Assembly (NCBI RefSeq): GCF_041435195.1
Contig: NZ_CP108107.1
Span: 156,251 to 220,250, forward strand
Origin: Streptomyces sp. NBC_00224
GTDB taxonomy: Bacteria; Actinomycetota; Actinomycetes; Streptomycetales; Streptomycetaceae
Length of the DNA stretch: 64,000 nucleotides
Direction: 5' to 3'
Shown here: piece by piece, positions 1 through 8,685 of the stretch
Numbering within the stretch: position 1 is the stretch's first letter
How the letters are laid out: each line of letters begins with the position of its first letter
Position numbers and translations under genes: made by a program
The notes under the pieces: model-generated
What the model was told of the DNA's origin: nothing
The model's database searches: none
What the model saw: the letters and a program-made list of their open reading frames with translations, nothing else

Positions 1-1306
1 AGTCCTTGACGATGTCCTGCGGGGCGTCGTAGCCGAGCCAGGCGATGGTCGACACGGACGCGTTGTGATCCGCGTGCTGGGTCTGGCGCCACAGCTCGGT
101 CGTCCGGTCGATACTGCCGCCGAACCCTTCGAGGTTCGACGTCGTACCGGGTACGTACACGGCCTGGTGCTTGGCGGTGTCCGGGTTGCCGTTGGCCAGG
201 ATGGCCCGGCCGTGGCCCTCGGGGCTGAAGCCGAGCAGATACGCCTCGGGGAGCCCGTCCTTGCTGGTCTGGTCGAACCGATTCTGGATGGCGCCCATGC
301 CCTTGAGGGACGACTCCAGGTGCCGGTACCGGTCTCCGTACTTCTTGTCCCAGTCCATCCACTCGTCGGTGTGCACCTTGGAGGGGAACATACCGGCGGT
401 GATCCACGTCCACTCGTTGGCGGGCGGCTTCGGGATGCCGTTCAGCTCCGTCTGGTACTGGCCCCGCCGCTCGTCGAGGACCATACGGTTGGCCTCGTCC
501 CGGACCGTGGCCGGCAGGCCGTCGAGGCTGCCGACCGTATCGGGATGCAGCGCGGTCCAGGCGGCCTGCTGGTCGGGGTCCAGGCCCTTCCACCAGTCCG
601 CGTTGGCCTTCGGGCTGCCGTCCTTCGGGGGCTGCGGCAGGGAGTCCAGATAGTGCTGACCCGCCCCGCGCACGCCCTCCGTGTCCTTCGCGACGTCCGC
701 CCAGTCCCCGTCGGAGACGACCAGGTCGTCGTCCGCCTTGAGCTTGCGCAGTTGCGGCGCCCACTTGTGATCCGTGTCGGTGGCCTCCTTGAGAGCCTCG
801 GCTATGCGGTTGGCGATGCCCTGGGCGATGGCGTGGTTGGGGTTCGGGTCCTGGTTGACCGCCTGCTGCTCGATCAACCCGGCTGTCCCGGTGTACTTCG
901 ACGCGCCCGCCGAACCGGCCTTCGGCGGTGACCCGCCCGGGTTCTCCCCCGCCGCCGGATAACTCACCGCGCCGTCCGCACCCACCGTGAACTTGTGCTC
1001 GGCCGCCTCCGACAGCGCCCGCGTCAGCTTGTCCTGCGCCGGGCGCATGTCCGCCGCGAACGCCTTCAGGGCCGTCGCGATCAGGCCGCACTCGACCTGG
1101 ACGTAGTGGAAGTCCTTGGTCACTTCCCGCAGTTGGCCGACGGCGGCGTCGGCCGTCTCTCCCTTGAGTACCTTCTGCATCTGAACGGTGATCCGCTGCT
1201 CCACAGCGTCCTTCGCCGAGCTCGCCATGTCGCTGGACGAGCGGTATCCGGCCGCGGCTTCCTCGAACTCGTTCAGCTTGAGCGTCTTGAGCGCCTCGAT
1301 GTCCAT
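1..1306 (-). CDS. DUF1023-type alpha/beta hydrolase, C-terminus cut off by the window edge
   Basis: The reading frame starts at an ATG at 1306 and stays open to the left edge, so at least 435 residues are present and the C-terminal end is missing. The N-terminal 130 residues are helical and lack a signal peptide. The middle contains WWKGLDPDQQAAW and GLPATVRDEANRM, and the last visible part contains YLLGFSPEGHGRAI and a strand AVYVPGTTS, all typical of actinobacterial DUF1023 alpha/beta hydrolases just before the nucleophile elbow. The nucleophile and most of the triad lie beyond the edge. It is 8 bp downstream of a small helical protein gene and probably co-transcribed with it. That pairing is common in Streptomyces and resembles WXG100-like partner genes, but the substrate is unknown. 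Confidence 0.8.
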   Translation of the reverse strand, partial: MDIEALKTLKLNEFEEAAAGYRSSSDMASSAKDAVEQRITVQMQKVLKGETADAAVGQLREVTKDFHYVQVECGLIATALKAFAADMRPAQDKLTRALSEAAEHKFTVGADGAVSYPAAGENPGGSPPKAGSAGASKYTGTAGLIEQQAVNQDPNPNHAIAQGIANRIAEALKEATDTDHKWAPQLRKLKADDDLVVSDGDWADVAKDTEGVRGAGQHYLDSLPQPPKDGSPKANADWWKGLDPDQQAAWTALHPDTVGSLDGLPATVRDEANRMVLDERRGQYQTELNGIPKPPANEWTWITAGMFPSKVHTDEWMDWDKKYGDRYRHLESSLKGMGAIQNRFDQTSKDGLPEAYLLGFSPEGHGRAILANGNPDTAKHQAVYVPGTTSNLEGFGGSIDRTTELWRQTQHADHNASVSTIAWLGYDAPQDIVKD

Positions 1307-1314
1307 GGCTCAGA

Positions 1315-1752
1315 TCACTTTCCCTCGCCACCGACGGCCGGGGTGTCCTGGTACTGCTTCCCCAGTTCCACGAAGAGGCCCTTGATGTTGTCGTCGGTCA
1401 GGAGCAGGTCGTTGCCCGCCCGCTCCAACTTGCCCTGGAGGGCGGTGCACCGCCCGGACAGCTTGTCCAGGTACGTCTTCCAGCTCTGGTAGACCTCGGA
1501 CTGCGCGGCCGCGCTCTCCACTCCGCCGCCGGCGCCCAGCCCCTGCTGACCGGTTTCGAGGGCGGTCAGCGCCTTCTTGACGTCGCTGCCCAGTCCGCCG
1601 ACGGCACTGCCGGCCGCCGTCCAGGCGGCTTTGCTGGACTGAACGTCTCCCTTGCCGCTGCCACCGCTGTCGCCGGCACCGGCCAGCCGCATCCCGCCGC
1701 CGCCCGCAGGGCCACTCTTGAGCTGAGCCCACTCCTCAGCGAACGAACCCAC
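1315..1752 (-). CDS. small helical protein, partner of the DUF1023 hydrolase
   Basis: A 145-residue soluble protein with no signal peptide or membrane segment. It has a Gly/Ala-rich N-terminal part and long amphipathic helices (roughly residues 40-135), including a central YQSWKTYLDKL stretch reminiscent of, but not identical to, WXG-type helical hairpin proteins. The GTG at 1752 is chosen because GAGGGGG sits 6 bases upstream; a GTG at 1773 is possible but has a poorer ribosome site. Its stop is 8 bp before the hydrolase ATG, so the two are read as one operon. I do not recognise a named family; a role as chaperone or secretion partner of the hydrolase is inference from position only. Confidence 0.65.
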   Translation of the reverse strand: MGSFAEEWAQLKSGPAGGGGMRLAGAGDSGGSGKGDVQSSKAAWTAAGSAVGGLGSDVKKALTALETGQQGLGAGGGVESAAAQSEVYQSWKTYLDKLSGRCTALQGKLERAGNDLLLTDDNIKGLFVELGKQYQDTPAVGGEGK

Positions 1753-1861
1753 GCGTTCCCCCTCTGGTCCCACCTGTCCCGCACGTCACCTTGGCCTCCA
1801 CCGCCGCCAGGCTACAAGGAGGGGAACGGGGGCTTGTGAGTACGCGTACTCAGATCACGCG

Positions 1862-1890
1862 TTCCACGGGCCGCGCGGGTGCGGTATATT
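1862..1890 (+). promoter_or_regulatory. candidate promoter of the tRNA-like gene
   Basis: TTCCAC and TATATT separated by 17 bp. The -10-like box is the most A/T-rich hexamer in the region and lies about 40 bp before the folded RNA described next, which fits a stable-RNA promoter. Not experimentally supported. Confidence 0.4.
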
Positions 1891-1931
1891 GGATCTTGAG
1901 CTTGCGGCCGCGATGAGCGGTTGCGGGACAT

Positions 1932-2001
1932 GCGTTGGTGGTCCAAGGAAAGGCGCCCCACTTCCTGTGGGGAGATGTAGGTGCAAGGCCTGCCCAGCGC
2001 T
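1932..2001 (+). tRNA. unusual tRNA-Gly-like RNA (anticodon UCC)
   Basis: The 70 bases fold as a cloverleaf. The acceptor arm is GCGTTGG with CCAGCGC (7 bp, one U-G pair). The D-arm is a 3-bp stem with a loop that keeps GG. The anticodon stem is CCCCA/TGGGG around loop CTTCCTG, with U33 and anticodon UCC. The variable loop is 4 bases, and the T-arm is GTAGG/CCTGC with loop TGCAAGG. The discriminator is U. G1-C72, C2-G71, G3-C70, U73, C35 and C36 match the known bacterial GlyRS identity set. Odd points: the T-loop begins with TGC instead of TTC (GTGC in place of GTUC), base 37 is a pyrimidine and CCA is not encoded. A promoter lies upstream and a strong terminator 10 bases downstream. GTGC T-loops are known from the staphylococcal tRNA-Gly species dedicated to peptidoglycan bridges. 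That comparison is from established knowledge; the function here is inferred. Confidence 0.55.
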
Positions 2002-2009
2002 CGATGAAC

Positions 2010-2047
2010 AAGGGCCCCGGCCTCCGTATGGAGGCCGGGGCCCTTGT
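2010..2047 (+). terminator. strong terminator after the tRNA-like gene
   Basis: The arms AAGGGCCCCGGCCTCC and GGAGGCCGGGGCCCTT are perfectly complementary around a 4-base loop and end in TTGTCTG. It starts within 10 bases of the predicted tRNA 3' end, so it would release a short RNA of about 150 nt. Confidence 0.75.
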
Positions 2048-2396
2048 CTGTGCCGGCCGTTGGGACTTTGAGCGACAACGCCGAGCCTCCACCGCGTCGA
2101 CCCGCGATACGGCCTGACCGACGGCGACTTCGCCGTACTCGGCCGGTGGCTGCGGCAGTTCACGCCCGTGTAGCCGGGGCGAGGGACACGTCGGCACCTC
2201 CGGACCCCGCCGTCGGACTTTCGTCCGGGCGGAGATCGGCACGCCGGGCGGTGCGCGGCGACTTTCGTGTGTGGTCAGGTCGTCCTGTCCCTGAAGCGGG
2301 TCGTGCCGGCTCCGGCGGTCCGGTGCCTCCTCTGCGAGGGATGCTGCTGCGCCGTACCACGGGGTACGGGTGAGCGCCCTGACGAGAGGAGAGCGT

Positions 2397-3425
2397 ATGA
2401 GGCTGGGAGGCAAGCCGGTTGTACGGCTGGTGGCCGCACTGGCGGTGGCATCGGCCGGTGTCTTCGTGGCTACGGGCGAGAGGGCCCAGGCGATTGTGGG
2501 GGGAGCGAACGCGGAGCAGAGCTACTCGTTCATGGGCTCGCTGCAGGATGCCGGCGGCAACGAGGCGAAGCATCTGTGCGGTGTCGTACTCGTCAGGCCG
2601 GGTTGGGCGGTCACGGCCAATCACTGCACCTTCACGGGGCCCACCCCGAACGAAGCACGGTTTCTGAAGGTCAGGTTCGGCTCCGACCGGTGGAACAGCG
2701 GAGGCAAGGAGGTGGGCGTCGCACGGATCGTCCGCTACACCGAAGCGCCCGACTGGAGCGGCAAGGACATCGCCCTGCTGAAACTGTCCGAAGACGTCCC
2801 GCGAGCCCCCGCCGTGATCGGCTCGACGCGCCCTGAAGCCGGGGCAGCGGTCCGTCTCCTGGGCTGGGGCAGGACCTGCGGCAAGGAACGCGGGTGCGAG
2901 AAGACGACTCCCGAGGTGCTCAGGCAGTTGGACACCGCCGTGGCAGCGGATAAGGGCTGTGACGGCGGCAATTACGAGCCCACGCGCGAGATGTGTGTGA
3001 ACGCCACGCCGAAGGACACCGTCTGCAAGGGCGACTCCGGAGGCCCCGCGCTGGTGCGAGCGAACGACGGATGGGCGCTCGCCGGAATCGCCAGCCGCAG
3101 GATCCGGCTCGGTGACTGCGGTACGTCCAACTTCTCGTACACCGACGCCAGTTCATTCCGGCAGTGGATCGACGAGACGGTGAGCGCCGATCAGGAGAAG
3201 CCTGTGGAGCAGCCTGCCGGTGGGCCGAGGAAGCCGGCAGAACAACCTGCCGGCGGGCCGAAGGAGCCGGGTAAGCAGCCGGACGGTGGGCCGAGCGCTC
3301 CCGGGGCCGCGCAGGAAGACCGGCGAAGCCCGGGGAGCGGCGATGACGACGGGCGAGGCGGCGAGGGTGGCGGGGACGGGGATCCCGGCAGCGCTGCGCT
3401 TCCGCCCTGGATCGAGATCCACTAA
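2397..3425 (+). CDS. secreted trypsin-like serine protease with Pro/Gly-rich tail
   Basis: A 342-residue S1-family protease. Residues 1-32 form a signal peptide, and IVGG at 33-36 marks the usual mature N-terminus. The catalytic triad is complete: H76 in TANHC, D124 in KDIALL and S214 in GDSGGP. Paired cysteines flank the His loop and the Ser region. After about residue 265 there is a low-complexity tail with near repeats of EQPAGGPRKP and then Gly/Asp-rich sequence, an unusual extension compared with the roughly 230-residue Streptomyces trypsins. The tail may act as a wall spacer or be cleaved off. ATG 2397 is chosen over an upstream GTG at 2370 because GAGAGGAGAG immediately precedes it and the signal peptide begins there. 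Confidence 0.88.
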   Translation: MRLGGKPVVRLVAALAVASAGVFVATGERAQAIVGGANAEQSYSFMGSLQDAGGNEAKHLCGVVLVRPGWAVTANHCTFTGPTPNEARFLKVRFGSDRWNSGGKEVGVARIVRYTEAPDWSGKDIALLKLSEDVPRAPAVIGSTRPEAGAAVRLLGWGRTCGKERGCEKTTPEVLRQLDTAVAADKGCDGGNYEPTREMCVNATPKDTVCKGDSGGPALVRANDGWALAGIASRRIRLGDCGTSNFSYTDASSFRQWIDETVSADQEKPVEQPAGGPRKPAEQPAGGPKEPGKQPDGGPSAPGAAQEDRRSPGSGDDDGRGGEGGGDGDPGSAALPPWIEIH

Positions 3426-3925
3426 AGGAGTAGGTAGAAGGAGCACAAGGGGCCTCACGTCGATCCTGTGCTCAGCGGTCTGCACATGCCCTCACCCGTA
3501 CGCGGGCGGGGGCGGTGGGGAACATTCGGGGTGTATTGACCGTTTACCTGTACGTGGGGGCGGCAAGGGGACAATGTCCCCCGAGCGGCGACCGCCCTTT
3601 CCGCACCCACTTCTGGACGGCCCCGGCCGTATCCCCCGATCGACCCGGGCCCGCCCCGGCCAGCCATCCCCCCCGGCTGGCCGGGGCTCAACGGCCTCAA
3701 CGTGACCGTGCGGTAAATCGCCTGCGCGGCGGCAGCCGCCTCGGTAAGCGATCCTCGCGTCGTGTTATCGCCTTGTTAAGCCCCTCGGTCACGATTGCTT
3801 CATCGGGTCTGGACCGGGACCGAGTCGGGCGCATCGCATGTGGGTGTCTCCCGTCGGGAGGCCGTCCCGGGCTCCGGCATGAAGATCAAGAGCGGCCGTA
3901 AGTCGCTGACCTGTGGGGGTTTTCC
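3426..3925. other. 500-bp intergenic region with a terminator
   Basis: No convincing gene. A 12-bp stem CCCCGGCCAGCC/GGCTGGCCGGGG (3654-3686) is probably a terminator for the protease gene. A small palindrome GGGGACAATGTCCCC lies at 3568-3582. The last 200 bp are relatively A/T-rich and should hold the promoter of the next gene, but no clear -35/-10 pair is visible. Confidence 0.5.
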
Positions 3926-4282
3926 TTGCTTCGCTTCAAGAGCATCACTGTGGCCGCCGTGGGCGTGGGCCTGTCCGCTGCCGGCCTGCTGGCCGGCGCC
4001 GGAACGGCCGCCGCCGGCACCAGCGGTCAGCAGGTGAGTGTGTCGACCCGCTGGTCGGACCAGATCAGGATCTGTGGCCGCAACCAGGCCGACCAAGAGG
4101 CCTGCACCGGCTGGATCGCCTCCCCCAACGACTGGACGGCGCTGCCTGGTTGGTGGTGGAAGGGCGAGCTGACCATCCAGGGCTACCAGCAGGAGAACGG
4201 GGAATACCGCGTCGGTTACTGCGACGTACCTCCCTCGCAGTCCGAGGACTGGACGAAGTGCAACCTCTTCGGCACGCTCTGA
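3926..4282 (+). CDS. small secreted protein, function unknown
   Basis: A 118-residue protein with a signal peptide (about residues 1-30, ending AGTAAAG). The mature part is about 88 residues with four cysteines (CGRNQADQEAC and CDVPPSQSEDWTKC) and many tryptophans, suggesting a compact disulphide-bonded domain. The TTG start at 3926 is the only in-frame start that gives a positively charged signal-peptide N-terminus. GTGGGGG upstream is a usable ribosome site. No named family is recognised. It precedes another exported protein by about 150 bp. Confidence 0.7.
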   Translation: MLRFKSITVAAVGVGLSAAGLLAGAGTAAAGTSGQQVSVSTRWSDQIRICGRNQADQEACTGWIASPNDWTALPGWWWKGELTIQGYQQENGEYRVGYCDVPPSQSEDWTKCNLFGTL

Positions 4283-4431
4283 CGGCTCCGCGAGGGGACC
4301 GCGCCGGTCGCGGGCGGGGCTCAACCGCCTGTCCGTGACCAGTGCGCTCTCTGTCCTGGCCGCGCCATGTCGGGGCCCGGGGCGTCGCCCCGTACACCTG
4401 ATTCATCTAACTCATCTACAGGGGGACACTC

Positions 4432-4875
4432 ATGCGCAGGATTACTAAAGTGCTCATCGCGGGCGTCGCAGCGGCGACATCCATCGTCGGTGTGGCCGGG
4501 ACCGCTTCGGCGAACACCACAAGTGCCTTGTACCGAGGCCAGACCATCAACGTCGGGGACTCGATCATGGGCACCACCGGCACGAGCACGTGGTACGAGC
4601 TGATGATGCAGTCGGACGGCAACCTTGTCGAGTACCGCTGGGACGGCGACCCGACCCAGGGCTCCCAGAGCCGTCGGGTGTGCTGGTCATCGAACACCTA
4701 TGGGTCGGGCGCCAACCACGCGACGTATCAGCAGGACGGCAACTTCGTGGTCTACACCCCGGGCGGTTACGCGGCGTGGTCGTCGAACTCCGCGGGTGGA
4801 GGGGGCTCGACCGTCGACATCAGCTCGCGCGGCGCCCTGTACGTCGGCACCAAGCAGATCTCCGGGGCGTGCTGA
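4432..4875 (+). CDS. secreted bulb-type (GNA-like) lectin
   Basis: A 147-residue protein with a signal peptide (residues 1-27, ending AGTASAN). The mature domain carries the repeated sugar-binding signature of B-lectins: MQSDGNLVEY and YQQDGNFVVY match the QxDxNxVxY pattern well, and a third repeat near residues 130-140 is degenerate (SSRGALYV). This is the beta-prism II mannose-binding fold known from bulb lectins and from bacterial lectin-like bacteriocins. One domain without a catalytic partner suggests glycan binding or a toxin-like role outside the cell. The start has GGGGG spaced 5-6 bases upstream. Confidence 0.8.
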   Translation: MRRITKVLIAGVAAATSIVGVAGTASANTTSALYRGQTINVGDSIMGTTGTSTWYELMMQSDGNLVEYRWDGDPTQGSQSRRVCWSSNTYGSGANHATYQQDGNFVVYTPGGYAAWSSNSAGGGGSTVDISSRGALYVGTKQISGAC

Positions 4876-5176
4876 CCCGTCTCCCCAGCTGACCGACGAC
4901 TTGGTGCCGTCTCGCGAGCCGCGAGGCGGCACCGGCGTTTCAGCTTGACGTTCGAGGGCGGCGGCGCGTTCGCGTACCGGGGTTGCCTTGCCGTGTCAGC
5001 GGTCCATCCCCGGAAGACGTGGTGGGTCGGTCGGGGTTGGTGAGCCCCCTGTTAAAGTCACTTCACTCGCATGGGGGGCACGGCCGGGGGGCCTTTTCAC
5101 TTCGTACGACCGCATCGTGTGGCGACACGTGATGCGGCGGTCTCTCATGCCTTGGCAAGGCTTCCGGAGGACCATC
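4876..5176. other. intergenic region with terminator and promoter space
   Basis: A 14-bp stem GGTGCCGTCTCGCG/CGCGAGGCGGCACC (4903-4933, one G-T pair, 3-base loop) is a probable terminator of the lectin gene. The remainder to 5176 is the leader of the next gene. Nothing else is recognised. Confidence 0.6.
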
Positions 5177-8100
5177 TTGAGACGTCACATGCTCGTACGG
5201 AGCGCTATCGCCGCGGTGCTGGCGACCGCTGCCGGGATCATGCCGCTGAGCGGTTCGCCCGCGGGGGCGGCGGAGCTGCCCGGTGAGGTCGTCGTCCCGG
5301 CCGAGCAGCGGGCGGATCCCGATGCGGACATGCTGGTGGATGCCGGGGAGACCGGCTATCTGTGGGGCAGGCCGGGCAACGGGTACAACTGGACTTCGTA
5401 CGCCGACGGCTCCACCCGACGGCTTCCCCTGCCCAAGGGGAAGCGAGTGGAGGCCTACGCCACGGGCACCGACACGGTCGGGTTCGTCGACTCCGGCGAG
5501 CGTTTCGTGGTTCTGCGCGACATGAAGGACGGCTCGGAGCGGACCTTCCGGCTGCCCGATGGGCAGGCTCTGGAAGGCCTGTTCGGCGACGTGGTGGTGA
5601 CCAGCGAGGTCCTCGCGGACCGGACGTACCGTGCCCACCTGCTGTCGTGGGAGAACGGCCGTGTCGCGGACCGCGTGGTTGCGGGGCTTCCCGAGGACGC
5701 ACAGCTGATCCACGGACACTCCCAAAGCGGCGGGGACGGCGTGCTCGTCTTCTACGGGCAGGGCAGTGACCAGCTGCATGCGGCGTGGATCGACCGGTCG
5801 GGCCAGGCCCGGCTCTCGGACATACGCCCGACCGCACGCAGCGCCTTCAGCGGGGGCCGCTATGTCCAGTGGTGGCAGAGCGGGCGCGTCCGGGTGTGGA
5901 AGACCCCGGACTTCTCCACGCCTGTCCACGACTTCACCGTCCCCTACGAAGCGTCTTCGGCTGTGGTCGGCGTGCTGGGCAACGATCTCCTGATCACCCG
6001 CACCACCTCTGCGGACATCTCTTCGGGCACCGCCGCCAAGCGCCGTATCGTCGCGATCCCCCTCGGTGGCGGGCCTGAGCGGCCGGTGTTCGACGGCGTG
6101 TCCGGAAGCCCGGTCTTCCAGCCCGACGGAACGCTGCTGGTCGCACGGGCCACAGAAGGCCGTGAAGGACCGGAGCGGTCCGTGTACGCGGTGCGGCCGG
6201 CCGCCGACGGCGCCTTCACGGCCGACAAGATCGCGGACGCCCCCCGGGTCCGGACCGCGATCCGCGGCCTGACAATGGCCCAGGGGCGGCTGGACACGCT
6301 GGATCAGCTGCCGTGGAACCTCTCCAGGCTCCGCCGCACCGACATCTCCGTCTCCGGCCTGCTCACGCCGGGGCCGCGCCTGGACCGGGGCACCGACGGC
6401 TACGAGTTCCCTGACGCCAATTGCGGCGCGGCCTGGTGCAAGACGTTCCAGGCCACGGGCGACGGCAGGCTGGTGTACCGCTCGTCCGAGCGCAACAGCC
6501 TGCGCGTACTGGCCGACGGCGCGTCGCTGCCCGCCGCCGAGGTGCCCGTCGCGCGGGAGATGTACCAGGCCCACAAGTCCCATGCCTCCGGACGCTACGA
6601 CGCGGTGCCCGTCGCCGGATCGGCCGACGACGGATACATGACGCATATCCAGGTGATCGACCTGGACACCGGCAAGCCCGTCTACACCAGCGCCGGCCAT
6701 CGATCCGTGCCCGCGTACGCCTTGACCGGATCCACCCTGTGGCTGGAGGACGAGGACGGCGGCCCCGGTGCCGTCCTCTCCGTCGACGTCCGTACCGGCG
6801 CGGCCACCCCCCGGTTCCGCGCCGCGAACTGCGACATCACGGAACTGCTCGCCAACACGGGCTTCCTCTACTGGGCATGCGGCCAGACGGATTCGGGTCC
6901 CGTGGCCGCGGGCGGGTACGACCTCGCCGCCAAGCGGGCGGTACGGCTGCCCGAGCATCGTGAAGCCCTGCTGGGCGACGGCTACCTGGCCTGGGAGAAG
7001 GACGGCGTCCTCGCCGCCACCGACCTGCGCGGTACCACTGGCACCCGCACGCTCGGACGCCCCGCGCTGCGGGACGCGGGCATGGGCTGGACCGTGGACC
7101 GCTTCGGCGGCCCGCTCGCCTACACCGACCAGGACGGCGACCTCCACCTCGTCCCCTCGGGCGTACGGACCTCCGACCTCGCCGCCATCGACACGGACGC
7201 TCCGGCCGCGGCGCGGAACGGGGCCGACGGGTGGACGGCCCGCTGGTGGCTGTCGAAGCCCGCCGCCTCCTGGCAGTTGACGCTGAAGAGCACATCCACC
7301 GGCGCGGTCGTTCGCACGTTCGGAGGCGGTGAGGCGCGCGGCATCGTCAAGGCGGCCTGGGACGGCAAGGACGCTGCTGGACGGGCCCTCGCCAACGGCT
7401 CCTACACCTGGACCCTGACCGCTCGCCCCGCCGACGGACTCGGCACGGCCCTGAGCCGCAGCGGCACGCTCGTGCTCACCGGTGGACTCCCGGTCGCCCG
7501 CGACCACATCGGCCCGGGCGGCCCCGACGGCGTCGGCGACCTGCTTGGCTTCACCCCTGCCGGAACCGCCGACTTCCGAGGCGGTACCGGCCGCGGCGGT
7601 GTGGACGCGAAGGTGTCGGGCTCCGGCTGGACGGGGGCGAGCACCGTGACGGCCGCGGTCCCCTTCGGGGACGCGGACGGCGACGGCTGCAACGACGTCC
7701 TGATCCGCCTGAGCAGTGGTGAACTGCGCAGGTACAAGCCGGCCTGCGGTGCGGCGCTGACGCCCTCGGCGCCGTACACGAAGGTCGGCGGCGGCTGGCA
7801 CATCTTCGACTCGCTCACATCGCCGGGCGACCTCACCGGCGACGGCCGCCCGGACGTGATTGCCCGTCAGGCGGCGACTGGCGAACTCTACTTGTACGCG
7901 GACGACGGCAGAGGCAACTTCAGCGCCCGCCTACGGATCGGCACGGGCTGGAAGGGGTATGTCCTGGTCGGCGTGGGCGACCTCACCGGCGACGGCAAGG
8001 CCGACCTGCTGGCCCGTGACGCCTCCGGCGTGCTGTGGCTCTACCCGGGCACCGGCAAGGGGACACTCGGCAACCGGATCAAGGTCGGCGGTGGCTGGCA

Positions 8101-8272
8101 GGTCTACAACGCCCTTGTCGGCGCGGGCGACCTGAACAACGACGGCAAGCCGGACCTGCTCGCCCTCGGCACGGACGGCGTGCTCTGGTCGTACGCCGGT
8201 GACGGCCACGGCAACTTCGGCGGCCGCATGAGGATCGGCGGCGGCTGGCAGATGTACAAGTACCTGTTCTGA
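5177..8272 (+). CDS. large secreted FG-GAP/VCBS repeat protein with FlgD-like domain
   Basis: A 1031-residue exported protein. TTG 5177 is preferred over longer starts because GGAGG lies 6 bases upstream and a signal peptide (ending about residue 35, AGAAE) begins there. Residues about 60-650 look like a beta-propeller of WD40/TolB-like blades. Residues about 680-775 contain TWTLTARPADG and AWDGKDAAGRALANGSYTW, the FlgD Ig-like fold. From about residue 830 there are VCBS/FG-GAP repeats with calcium-type loops such as DADGDG, DLTGDGRPD, DLTGDGKAD and DLNNDGKPD, each followed by a GGGWQ-type strand. The protein ends MYKYLF. The family is abundant in Streptomyces exoproteomes; the ligand is unknown. 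A shorter relative lies at 58705-59607. Confidence 0.85.
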   Translation: MRRHMLVRSAIAAVLATAAGIMPLSGSPAGAAELPGEVVVPAEQRADPDADMLVDAGETGYLWGRPGNGYNWTSYADGSTRRLPLPKGKRVEAYATGTDTVGFVDSGERFVVLRDMKDGSERTFRLPDGQALEGLFGDVVVTSEVLADRTYRAHLLSWENGRVADRVVAGLPEDAQLIHGHSQSGGDGVLVFYGQGSDQLHAAWIDRSGQARLSDIRPTARSAFSGGRYVQWWQSGRVRVWKTPDFSTPVHDFTVPYEASSAVVGVLGNDLLITRTTSADISSGTAAKRRIVAIPLGGGPERPVFDGVSGSPVFQPDGTLLVARATEGREGPERSVYAVRPAADGAFTADKIADAPRVRTAIRGLTMAQGRLDTLDQLPWNLSRLRRTDISVSGLLTPGPRLDRGTDGYEFPDANCGAAWCKTFQATGDGRLVYRSSERNSLRVLADGASLPAAEVPVAREMYQAHKSHASGRYDAVPVAGSADDGYMTHIQVIDLDTGKPVYTSAGHRSVPAYALTGSTLWLEDEDGGPGAVLSVDVRTGAATPRFRAANCDITELLANTGFLYWACGQTDSGPVAAGGYDLAAKRAVRLPEHREALLGDGYLAWEKDGVLAATDLRGTTGTRTLGRPALRDAGMGWTVDRFGGPLAYTDQDGDLHLVPSGVRTSDLAAIDTDAPAAARNGADGWTARWWLSKPAASWQLTLKSTSTGAVVRTFGGGEARGIVKAAWDGKDAAGRALANGSYTWTLTARPADGLGTALSRSGTLVLTGGLPVARDHIGPGGPDGVGDLLGFTPAGTADFRGGTGRGGVDAKVSGSGWTGASTVTAAVPFGDADGDGCNDVLIRLSSGELRRYKPACGAALTPSAPYTKVGGGWHIFDSLTSPGDLTGDGRPDVIARQAATGELYLYADDGRGNFSARLRIGTGWKGYVLVGVGDLTGDGKADLLARDASGVLWLYPGTGKGTLGNRIKVGGGWQVYNALVGAGDLNNDGKPDLLALGTDGVLWSYAGDGHGNFGGRMRIGGGWQMYKYLF

Positions 8273-8685
8273 CCGTGAAGGCCGGTCCGCCCGTGCTGGG
8301 GCGGGCCAGGCCTACGGTACGGTCTGCCGCGGATGCCCGGGGACCGGGCTGATCGTCCTTTCAAGGGATGCGCACTCAAGGTTGGATGGTGCCCTCAGCC
8401 GGGGTTGCACGAGGGTCACTGCGGCGGGGCTCGGAGTGCAGGCCGGGTCGGTGAGGAGCCGGTTGTGTCGCCGACGCGGTTCCATGAGCCGGCTCCGCCG
8501 AACGAGGACTGCCCGCGGAGCCCTGGTGTGCTGCGGGTCCGGCCACCCTGACGGCCCGGCGTGACACGGCGCCACCGGGTGCCGGTCACTCGGCTGCGAG
8601 CGGTCAGATGCCTGGCGAGGTAGCACAGTTGGGTGTGGACAGATCGATCGCTGATGGATAGACAAGCACTCGAAACCGCGCCCGC
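8273..8685. other. 410-bp intergenic region, convergent genes
   Basis: A hairpin GGTCCGCCC/GGGCGGGCC (8284-8307) directly after the FG-GAP stop is a probable terminator. The rest contains only short unconvincing frames on both strands; no gene is recognised. Confidence 0.5.

Noticed and set aside
5063..7801. 912-codon open frame on the minus strand
   Set aside because: It lies wholly antisense to the FG-GAP gene, which has a signal peptide, repeats and a ribosome site. The frame is open only because of high G/C third positions.
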